A stretch of DNA of 59,470 nucleotides from UBA7446 sp965657545 (GTDB lineage: Bacteria > Bacteroidota > Bacteroidia > Flavobacteriales > Flavobacteriaceae): contig CBFHOG010000012.1 of assembly GCA_965657545.1 (NCBI GenBank), positions 1-59,470 on the forward strand, in the 5' to 3' direction. The notes under the pieces were generated by a model that was given only the letters and a program-made list of their open reading frames with translations, made no database searches and had not been told where the DNA came from. Every line of letters starts with the position of its first letter. Position 1 is the stretch's first letter. This document shows, in pieces, positions 52,788 through 59,470 of the stretch. The translations under genes and the position numbers were made by a program.

Positions 52788-54035
52788 ATGAAAACTTACT
52801 ATTCCCTAATCCTTGCCTTAGTGGTAGCTTTTTCGGTTACTGCTCAAAAAAAGGAACTTAAAGCCGCGCAAAAACTTGTTGATGCCGCATCTTATGACGA
52901 TGCCTATACCTTTCTCACTGAAAACAGCGATTTGCTGGGTTCTGCCGAGCCAAAATACGCATCACAGTATCACTATCTGATAGGAACAATACTACAAGCC
53001 AAAAAAGAGTTTTTAAGCGTTGTAGAAGCTTTTGATAAGGTAAAATCTATTGAAAAAGAAGCTGGACTTAAGAAATATACACAGCTCATAAAGAACAATA
53101 ATGCACGTCTTGTTGCAGATGTTGTGAATCAAGCGGTTTCTTTTAATACAGCTGCCAATTACAAGGATGCAGGCGAATTGCTTTATTTGGCTTATGAATT
53201 AGATAATGAAAATTTGGACTATTTGTATTACGCCGCCTCTAGTGCTGTGAATTCGGGTGATTTTAAAAAAGCACTTCCTTATTACTTAACATTAAAAGAT
53301 AAAAATTACACGGGTGTTGTAACTAAATATTATGCTACGGAAGTTGCTACTGGGGAAGAGTCAGAAGTAGATGAAACCACGTTTAATATTTATAAAAAGT
53401 CCAAAGAATTCACCAATTTGCGTGAAGGTTTGTCAGAATCGCGTTTGCCAGAAATTGTGAAAAACATTGCTTTAATACATGTTTCTAATGGTGACAATGA
53501 AGCCGCTATGACTTCTATTAAGGATGCCAGAAAACTTTCCCCAAAAGATGTAGGATTGATTTTGACTGAAGCAGACTTATATATAAAGCTTGGGGACGAG
53601 TCTCGCTTTGCCATGCTTATGGAAGAGGCTATTGCTCAAGATCCTGATAATGCCATATTGTATTATAACCTCGGTGTTGTAAACGGAAATGAAGGAAAAC
53701 GCGAAAAGGCTATCGGCTATTATAAAAAAGCCATTGAGTTAGACCCATCTTATGAGGCTTCTTATTTAAACCTATCATCTATTATTCTTGAGGGAGAATC
53801 TGATATCGTTGAGCAAATGAATTCGTTGGGCACTTCCGCTGCAGATAACAGAAAGTATGACCAGCTTAAGTCTCAGCGTCAAGGTCTATTCTTGGAGGCA
53901 GTACCTTATTTAGAACAATTGGTTAATATTAATCCAAAAAATAAAGAAGCGATTACGACATTAAAAAATATTTTTGGTACGATAGGCGACACCGCTAATT
54001 TTAAAAAGTATCGAGATATGTTAGATGTGCTCTAA
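52788..54035 (+). CDS. Secreted TPR protein of unknown function
   Basis: A 415-aa exported protein (signal peptide ending FSVTAQ) built mainly of tetratricopeptide-like helices; the clearest repeat is DPDNAILYYNLGVVNGNEGK at about 288-307, followed by REKAIGYYKKAIELDPSYEA at about 308-327. Such proteins act as scaffolds for envelope complexes. It probably shares the gyrA transcript, as the gap is 16 bases and no promoter is visible. It ends before a strong terminator. Confidence 0.87.
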   Translation: MKTYYSLILALVVAFSVTAQKKELKAAQKLVDAASYDDAYTFLTENSDLLGSAEPKYASQYHYLIGTILQAKKEFLSVVEAFDKVKSIEKEAGLKKYTQLIKNNNARLVADVVNQAVSFNTAANYKDAGELLYLAYELDNENLDYLYYAASSAVNSGDFKKALPYYLTLKDKNYTGVVTKYYATEVATGEESEVDETTFNIYKKSKEFTNLREGLSESRLPEIVKNIALIHVSNGDNEAAMTSIKDARKLSPKDVGLILTEADLYIKLGDESRFAMLMEEAIAQDPDNAILYYNLGVVNGNEGKREKAIGYYKKAIELDPSYEASYLNLSSIILEGESDIVEQMNSLGTSAADNRKYDQLKSQRQGLFLEAVPYLEQLVNINPKNKEAITTLKNIFGTIGDTANFKKYRDMLDVL

Positions 54036-54058
54036 CATCATATTAAAACCAAATTAAG

Positions 54059-54083
54059 AACCTCGCTTTTGCGAGGTTTTTTT
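54059..54083 (+). terminator. Rho-independent terminator after gyrA-TPR
   Basis: Perfect 8-bp stem AACCTCGC (54059-54066) / GCGAGGTT (54071-54078), loop TTTT, followed by a run of T. Confidence 0.85.
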
Positions 54084-54828
54084 ATGCAATAGATTTGATA
54101 AGGCGTAGTTTGTGTGTATGCGTTCTTTGCTCGGGATTAAATATTCCAGTTTGATCTATTCGATCAACGCGTACTTGCCCATGTGCATGAATGATATGGT
54201 TGTTTTCTAAAATAATCCCAACATGAATAATATTCCCTTCATTGTCATCAAAAAAAGCCAAATCACCGATTTCTGCCTCCTCAATAAAGCTAAGAACAGT
54301 GCCTTTTTCCGATTGTTTTACAGCAGTTCTTGGTAATGCAATACCGCATAACGCATAAACGGTTTGTACAAATCCATCAGCATCTATACCAAAAGGAGAC
54401 TTTCCGCCTTTGCGAAAGGGAGTATTTACAAACATAAATGCCATGGTGCGGATGTTGGTTTTTTCTGCTTTACTCCCCGATGTTTTACCTTCAAATTGGT
54501 GTCCCAAGTAAGCAGCATGTTGTACCATGCTGCCAATGGGAATTGGGAATAAAATCTGCGCATCTTTATAAATAAACTCTACTAAGTTTGCAGAAACTTT
54601 TGGCGTTTGTTTCGAAAGTTTATTAAAATCAGTTTCTGTAATTTCAAGAAACTGACTATTTTCTATCCACCCCGTTGTTTTGTCAACTAAACAAACCTGA
54701 CTAAAGTGTTTTTGTACTTTTAAAATCTTAAAAATTTCTCCATAAAGCACTTCACTCAAAACAGGAGAATTGTGCCGATTTACATCTTGCAGCGGAACTA
54801 TACTAAGGGTACAAATACCGTATGTCAT
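54082..54828 (-). CDS. NlpC/P60 (C40) peptidase-like protein lacking the catalytic cysteine
   Basis: A 248-aa protein with an SH3-like N-terminal domain (about 1-65) and a C-terminal NlpC/P60 fold. Members of this family cut peptidoglycan stem peptides with a cysteine found in the motif (F/Y)GIDCSG(F). Here the place reads FGIDADGFVQ, so Ala150 and Asp151 replace Cys-Ser. The histidine survives (IIHVGIIL, His202), as does HAHGQV. The usual WGG before the site is RKGG. The enzyme is therefore probably inactive in hydrolysis and may bind peptidoglycan. No signal peptide. The ATG lies 4 bases after TATTTTTG. Confidence 0.88.
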   Translation of the reverse strand: MTYGICTLSIVPLQDVNRHNSPVLSEVLYGEIFKILKVQKHFSQVCLVDKTTGWIENSQFLEITETDFNKLSKQTPKVSANLVEFIYKDAQILFPIPIGSMVQHAAYLGHQFEGKTSGSKAEKTNIRTMAFMFVNTPFRKGGKSPFGIDADGFVQTVYALCGIALPRTAVKQSEKGTVLSFIEEAEIGDLAFFDDNEGNIIHVGIILENNHIIHAHGQVRVDRIDQTGIFNPEQRTHTHKLRLIKSIA

Positions 54829-54832
54829 TTAT

Positions 54833-54889
54833 CAAAAATAAGAGAAAATCCGCATTGCCCAGCCAATGTGTTGAAAAGTGGTATTTTTG
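54833..54889. promoter_or_regulatory. Divergent promoter elements for the C40-like gene and pgpH
   Basis: Minus strand: TATTTTTG (complement of 54833-54840), 4 bases before the ATG at 54828. Plus strand: TATTTTTG at 54882-54889, 14 bases before the ATG at 54904. Confidence 0.5.
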
Positions 54890-54903
54890 TTTAAATCTTT
54901 TTT

Positions 54904-56922
54904 ATGTTGCTTTTTTACCGCTATCAAGCTGCTTTTTATAGAGCATTTTTATGTTTGTTTACAACAGCCGTAGTGGTTTATGTATTACCGCGAGGTGCAA
55001 GTTTCCAGTATGAAATCCAAGAGGGTAAACCCTGGCAATATGAAACGCTTCTAGCACCTTATGATTTCCCTATTCAAAAATCTAAAGAAGAGTTAAGTCT
55101 TGAACGTGAAGCCCTAGTAGCCAATATACCGCGCTATTTTACCTATAATGATAAGTCAGTTAATACCACTTTAGAGTCTTTTGACCAATATGTTGCCACA
55201 TTGCCTGCTACGCCAGAATTCAATGCTATTTTAATTAACTGGCGAACTGTTTTGGAGGAGATATACGCTAAGGGTGTCATTGCTGATTCTCAAATTCTCG
55301 TTGAAAATGAATCTATTGCTCTTGTTCATGAAACGCGTCAAACAACAGTGTCAACATCTGATTTATTTTCTGAAAAGGAAGCCAAGGAAGACTTGATAAA
55401 ACAATTGGAACTTTTTGGTAGTGATGTGCTGTCAGAGTCAACGCTACAGTATTTGCTGTCCCTTGTTGTACCCAATATTTTTTATGATGACGGGTTAACA
55501 CGTCAATTTAGATCAGAAGCTGTCGCTGGAGTTGTTCTTGTGCGTGGATTAGTAACGAAAGGCACTCGTATCATCGCAAGAGGGGAAGTAGTAGAGGGTG
55601 AAAAGCTTCAAAAATTACAGTCGTTACAACAAGAATTTGAATCACAAACATGGACGCAGACCAACACGACTTGGATTATTTTGGGTTATTCACTTTTGGT
55701 ATTTATCCCTGTTCTCTTACTTTTTGTTTTTTTGTGGCGTACACGACCAACCGTTTTTGAAAACAACAAGCGTCTTACGTTTTTATGTGTAAACGTGTTG
55801 CTTATGGTGCTTCTTACAAAAGCTGTAGTAGATGTAGATCCACAATATGTATATGCCGTTCCCATTTGTATGTTACCCTTATTAATGCGTACATTTTTTG
55901 ACACACGTATAGCGCTTTTTGCGTTGATGATTACTTTGTTTTTGATTGCTTTTTTAGTACCCAACAGCTATGAGTTTATTTATTTACAAATTATGGCGGG
56001 GATTTTAGCTTCTCTCACCGTTAACGATTTGTATCGCAGGGCTAAGTTGTTTATTTCTGTGGGTCTCATTGTGGGCTTGTATGCGGTTTCATATGTTGCT
56101 TTTACTCTCATTCATGACGGTAATTTGTTGCAGTTGTCTTATGACGTTCTATTACTTTTTGTGATCAATGGATTGGCGATTTTATTTGTACAACCGTTGA
56201 TTTATATTTTTGAAAAAGTATTTGGTCTGGTCTCAGATGCTTCACTGCTTGAGCTGTCCGACACCAACAGTAAGCTTCTTCGAGAGCTTGCAGATAAAGC
56301 TCCTGGTACCTTTCAGCATTCTTTACAGGTAGCAAATATTGCCGAAGCTGCCGCTAACGCAATTGGAGCAAATACATTACTAACCCGAGTTGGAGCATTA
56401 TACCACGATATAGGGAAAATGAAGAATCCTGTTTTCTTTAGTGAAAATCAAGCCAGTTATAGTCCTCACGATGAATTAGATCCCCAAGTAAGTGCAAAAA
56501 TAATAATTGACCATGTGTTGAATGGAATCACAAGCGCAAGAAAAGCAAAACTACCAGATCGTGTTATTGATTTTATTCGTACACATCATGGTACTACCAC
56601 AGTGTTGTATTTCTTGCAACAAGCACAACAAGACAATACAGAAATTGATGTAGAACAGTTTCAATATCCTGGACCTAAACCCTTTTCTAAAGAAACGGCT
56701 ATAGTGATGATATCGGATGGGGTAGAGGCGGCCTCGAAAAGTATAAAGGAGCCCACGGCAGAAAAGATCATTGCCTTTGTGGATAAAATTGTAAATCGCC
56801 TGTTGGCTGAAAAACAATTTTTAGAAGCCAATATCACACTTCGTGAAATTGAAACAGTAAAGCAAGTGTTAGCTGAAAAGTTGATAAGTAGTTATCACTT
56901 GCGGGTGTCCTATCCAGAATAA
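54904..56922 (+). CDS. PgpH-like c-di-AMP phosphodiesterase (7TM-HD family)
   Basis: A 672-aa membrane protein: an N-terminal helix, an extracytoplasmic 7TMR-HDED domain (about 35-255), seven membrane helices (about 260-440) and a cytoplasmic HD domain. The HD metal residues are visible: QHSLQVANIAE, LYHDIGKMKNP, DHVLNGI, and RTHHGTT. Relatives hydrolyse cyclic di-AMP to pApA. By this it would set the c-di-AMP level, which governs osmotic and wall balance. Confidence 0.92.
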   Translation: MLLFYRYQAAFYRAFLCLFTTAVVVYVLPRGASFQYEIQEGKPWQYETLLAPYDFPIQKSKEELSLEREALVANIPRYFTYNDKSVNTTLESFDQYVATLPATPEFNAILINWRTVLEEIYAKGVIADSQILVENESIALVHETRQTTVSTSDLFSEKEAKEDLIKQLELFGSDVLSESTLQYLLSLVVPNIFYDDGLTRQFRSEAVAGVVLVRGLVTKGTRIIARGEVVEGEKLQKLQSLQQEFESQTWTQTNTTWIILGYSLLVFIPVLLLFVFLWRTRPTVFENNKRLTFLCVNVLLMVLLTKAVVDVDPQYVYAVPICMLPLLMRTFFDTRIALFALMITLFLIAFLVPNSYEFIYLQIMAGILASLTVNDLYRRAKLFISVGLIVGLYAVSYVAFTLIHDGNLLQLSYDVLLLFVINGLAILFVQPLIYIFEKVFGLVSDASLLELSDTNSKLLRELADKAPGTFQHSLQVANIAEAAANAIGANTLLTRVGALYHDIGKMKNPVFFSENQASYSPHDELDPQVSAKIIIDHVLNGITSARKAKLPDRVIDFIRTHHGTTTVLYFLQQAQQDNTEIDVEQFQYPGPKPFSKETAIVMISDGVEAASKSIKEPTAEKIIAFVDKIVNRLLAEKQFLEANITLREIETVKQVLAEKLISSYHLRVSYPE

Positions 56923-56994
56923 TAACACCAAAATATTTCCTATTTCATATTTAAATAGCGTCCTGTTTTTATTAATTTCTATAAGTTAAAAAGT

Positions 56995-57049
56995 TTATTT
57001 AAAATTAGTCTAAATAATTTGCAACATATATAATTAGGGTATAAATTTG
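56995..57049 (+). promoter_or_regulatory. Fur-box-like palindrome and promoter of the TonB receptor gene
   Basis: TTATTTA (56995-57001) and TAAATAA (57011-57017) form a perfect 7-bp inverted repeat with a 9-base spacer, like Fur sites of Bacteroidota. It adjoins a promoter with TTTG (57018-57021), 20 bases, and TAAATTTG (57042-57049). Transcription would start near 57055 and the GTG start codon is at 57080. A repressor bound here would block the -33 element. Confidence 0.65.
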
Positions 57050-57079
57050 CAACTCATTAATTTTAATTAATCTAAATAA

Positions 57080-59314
57080 GTGATTTTACGCCATCGATTG
57101 ACTATCTTAAGTTGCTTTATTTTGACCATCACTTTTGCTCAAAATACATTGGTACAGAAAACATTAGATTCTGTTCAAAAACTAGATGAAGTTATTATTC
57201 GCGCCAATACGATTCTCGGAAATAAGTATGCTGCACAAAATCGAACTGGCGCTTCCTATTTTCTATCTTCAGAAGATTTGCAGCAGTTTGGTTATTCAGA
57301 TATCAACCGTGCATTACGTGCTGTTCCTGGTGTGAATTTTTATGAAGAAGACGGCTATGGATTACGTCCCAATATCTCACTTCGTGGTACATCGCCGCAG
57401 CGTAGTTCAAAAATTACACTTATGGAAGACGGTGTGCTTATTGCTCCCGCTCCATACAGCGCTCCTGCTGCCTATTATTTTCCCTCTGTTTTGCGCATGC
57501 AAGCTATTGAAATATTAAAAGGGAGTAGTCAAATTCAACATGGGCCTTTTACAACTGGTGGTGCCATTAACTTAGTTTCTACAGCTATCCCCGATGATTT
57601 TTCAGCAAAACTTCGTTCCAGCTATGGGAGTTTTAATACCATGCAGCTGCACACTTCGTTGGGGCAGTCTTTTGAAAACATAGGTTACGTATTGGAATAT
57701 TTAAACTTTAATTCTGACGGATTTAAACGTCTTGGGGACAGCGATAATACAGGCTTTGATATTTATGATATCATGGGGAAATTAAAATTTTCAACAAATG
57801 CTGATGCCAAGATTTCTCAATCTTTGGAACTCAAATATCATTTTTATGACGAAAAATCTAATGAAACCTACTTAGGACTTTCTGAGGAAGATTTTAATCA
57901 AAATCCTTATTCACGATATGCTTCTTCGCAAAAGGATGTCATGAATGCCGAGCAGCGCCAAGTTATGCTTACGCACATTATTGATTTCTCTTCGCAATTG
58001 AGAATTCTTACAAATGCCTATGACAATAAGTTTACACGTAATTGGTATAAACTTGACGATGTTGTTTTTAATGATGACAAGAAAAGCTTGTCTAAAGTTC
58101 TAAACGACCCAATTTCTTTCGCAAATCATATGCGTATTATCAATGGATCTGAAAACTCAACAGACGATGCGCTTCTTGTTAAAGCAAATAATCGTGTGTA
58201 TAGATCTAGAGGTGTTCAAACTAAAATTGACTACCATTGGTATGGTAAAAACGAATCATTTCATGATATTGAAATAGGGGCTCGAGTGCACTATGACGAA
58301 GAAGATCGTTTTCAATGGGAAGATGGTTATCGTATGTATGAAAATCAAATGACCCTTACCTCATTTGGTGCTCGCGGTGCTCAAGGGAATCGTATTTCTA
58401 GTGCAAAAGCTTTTGCCTCTTACGTGCTTTACAAATATAAGTTTAACAAACTCACCATTACCCCTGGATTTCGATATGAGAGTATAATATTAAGTAGAGA
58501 AGATTGGGGTAGTACGGATGAAAATAGAGAAAGCTTACCATCAAAAAGAGAAAATCAAATAAATACATTTATTCCGGGAGTTGGATTTAATTATGGTTTT
58601 TCAAATAGCTTGTCTTTGTTTGGCGGGGTTCACAAGGGATTTTCACCCCCTGGTAATACCCCAGGTGAACAAGCTGAGTATAGCGTGAATTATGAGTTAG
58701 GTTCACGTTTTAGTGCAGGAAAACTTCGTGGGGAGGTTATTGGTTTTTTCAACGATTATTCCAATCTACTGGGTTCTGACTTAGCTGCAAGTGGTGGATC
58801 AGGTTCACTAGATCAATTTAATGCTGGCGAGGTTAATGTGAGTGGACTTGAAGTTCAATTAAATTATAACTTTTCAAATCTTGATGCGAAGACTCAAACT
58901 CCTATTTCTGTTGCTTATACCCTTACGAATGCCATTTTTCAAAATTCATTTGGCAGTACTCAAGATATTTGGGGCACAGTAAGTGAGGGAGATCGTGTGC
59001 CATATATCCCAAAACAACAGCTAAGCGTCACTGCTGGTGTAGAACATCAACGCTATGAGTTGAGCTTAAATGCGCGTTACAATGGTGCATTTGATACACA
59101 GGCCGCTAATGGCGGGAATGATGACACCATGAGTCTGGACGATAATATCATTGTTGATATCTCTGCAAAATATCATCTCAATTCAACGATTAGCTTCTCT
59201 GCAAATGTGATTAATCTTTTTGATGAAGTTTACGCTGCAGCCCGTGTTCCAGCCGGTTTTAGACCTGGTCATCCATTTGGTATATACACAGGAATTAGTA
59301 TTAATTTGGATTAA
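57080..59314 (+). CDS. TonB-dependent receptor, ferric-siderophore / FecA-like
   Basis: An outer-membrane receptor of 744 aa with a GTG start at 57080 and a signal peptide (ends ITFAQ). A short N-terminal part with a TonB box-like LDEVIIRA is followed by the plug domain (RALRAVPGVNFYEEDGYGLRPNISLRG, EDGVLIAPAPYSAPAAYYFP) and the barrel with a typical closing strand (HPFGIYTGISINLD). It lacks the carboxypeptidase-like domain of the receptor at 4444-6885 and has no DUF4249 neighbour. The Fur-like site upstream and the FecA-like plug support iron-chelate uptake; the chelate is unknown. Confidence 0.9.
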   Translation: MILRHRLTILSCFILTITFAQNTLVQKTLDSVQKLDEVIIRANTILGNKYAAQNRTGASYFLSSEDLQQFGYSDINRALRAVPGVNFYEEDGYGLRPNISLRGTSPQRSSKITLMEDGVLIAPAPYSAPAAYYFPSVLRMQAIEILKGSSQIQHGPFTTGGAINLVSTAIPDDFSAKLRSSYGSFNTMQLHTSLGQSFENIGYVLEYLNFNSDGFKRLGDSDNTGFDIYDIMGKLKFSTNADAKISQSLELKYHFYDEKSNETYLGLSEEDFNQNPYSRYASSQKDVMNAEQRQVMLTHIIDFSSQLRILTNAYDNKFTRNWYKLDDVVFNDDKKSLSKVLNDPISFANHMRIINGSENSTDDALLVKANNRVYRSRGVQTKIDYHWYGKNESFHDIEIGARVHYDEEDRFQWEDGYRMYENQMTLTSFGARGAQGNRISSAKAFASYVLYKYKFNKLTITPGFRYESIILSREDWGSTDENRESLPSKRENQINTFIPGVGFNYGFSNSLSLFGGVHKGFSPPGNTPGEQAEYSVNYELGSRFSAGKLRGEVIGFFNDYSNLLGSDLAASGGSGSLDQFNAGEVNVSGLEVQLNYNFSNLDAKTQTPISVAYTLTNAIFQNSFGSTQDIWGTVSEGDRVPYIPKQQLSVTAGVEHQRYELSLNARYNGAFDTQAANGGNDDTMSLDDNIIVDISAKYHLNSTISFSANVINLFDEVYAAARVPAGFRPGHPFGIYTGISINLD

Positions 59315-59375
59315 ATATCTTAACAGGATACGAGTTTAAAATTAATAAAATCAAAATCGTCTAGGCTTTTTAACT

Positions 59376-59470
59376 TTAACTCCGCCAAGAACCCCCTCCC
59401 TTAGTGGCCTTGCTTCTTCCAGAGTTGTGTCTATTTAACCTATCTATAATACAGTGCGTGTGTCCTGTGT
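59376..59470 (-). other. Possible 3' end of a gene entering from the right (partial)
   Basis: The last 95 bases, read on the minus strand, form an open frame of about 30 codons ending at the TAA at 59378-59376 (reads ...NRHNSGRSKATKGGGSWRS). It might be the C-terminus of a gene outside the window, but a stretch this short is weak evidence. The bases 59315-59375 hold nothing I recognise. Confidence 0.2.

Overview
This window reads as the chromosome of a member of the Flavobacteriia (Bacteroidota), most likely Flavobacteriaceae. The evidence is the AT-rich composition, promoters of the Bacteroidota TTG/TTTG-N(17-23)-TAnnTTTG type, few Shine-Dalgarno-like leaders, and families typical of the group: a TonB receptor paired with a DUF4249 lipoprotein, DUF6048/DUF6452 beside rlmD, DUF3822, DUF3810, and the mutL-rhomboid-rhomboid block. 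I cannot name a genus or species.

Layout. 1-676: the 3' end of an rRNA operon (23S tail, 5S, terminator). 776-6885: two minus-strand operons for cell-envelope proteins (two unrecognised secreted proteins; a TonB-dependent receptor with its DUF4249 lipoprotein). 7069-10995: 2OG-Fe(II) oxygenase, aquaporin Z, lipoprotein hydrolase, ZIP transporter and a methyltransferase. 11023-15000: rRNA methyltransferases with envelope genes. 15076-21479: a very large beta-propeller protein, DUF3810, a double-domain peptidyl-prolyl isomerase and a DHH phosphoesterase. 21545-30077: mutL, two rhomboid proteases, rsmD, DUF3822, a RecD-like helicase, kdsB and a YebC regulator.

30078-34035 is an accessory island between conserved genes. 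Everything in it lies on the minus strand. It holds gene remnants (the C-terminal part of an isoprenylcysteine methyltransferase-like protein and of a tyrosine recombinase), two very small genes that a 60-residue cutoff would miss, an attC-like imperfect palindrome, a matching core site beside the recombinase remnant, a 66-bp direct repeat that carries the 3' ends of two unrelated genes, and two copies of a promoter-plus-hairpin module. I read it as the relic of an integron-like cassette system, though the core sites are not canonical.

34036-59314 returns to core functions: gcvT with an epimerase, an M24 aminopeptidase, the thrA-thrB-thrC operon (homoserine and threonine synthesis from aspartate), nadA-nadB-nadC (quinolinate route to NAD), a RimB-RimK fusion, clpC, gyrA with a TPR protein, a C40-peptidase-like protein that has lost its catalytic cysteine, a PgpH-type c-di-AMP phosphodiesterase and an iron-type TonB receptor behind a Fur-box-like promoter.

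Two global patterns stand out. Many genes start exactly 4 bases after a TAnnTTTG element, which predicts leaderless mRNAs. Most convergent gene pairs overlap or abut at their 3' ends with no room for a terminator. All family names come from reading motifs by eye; no database search was run.
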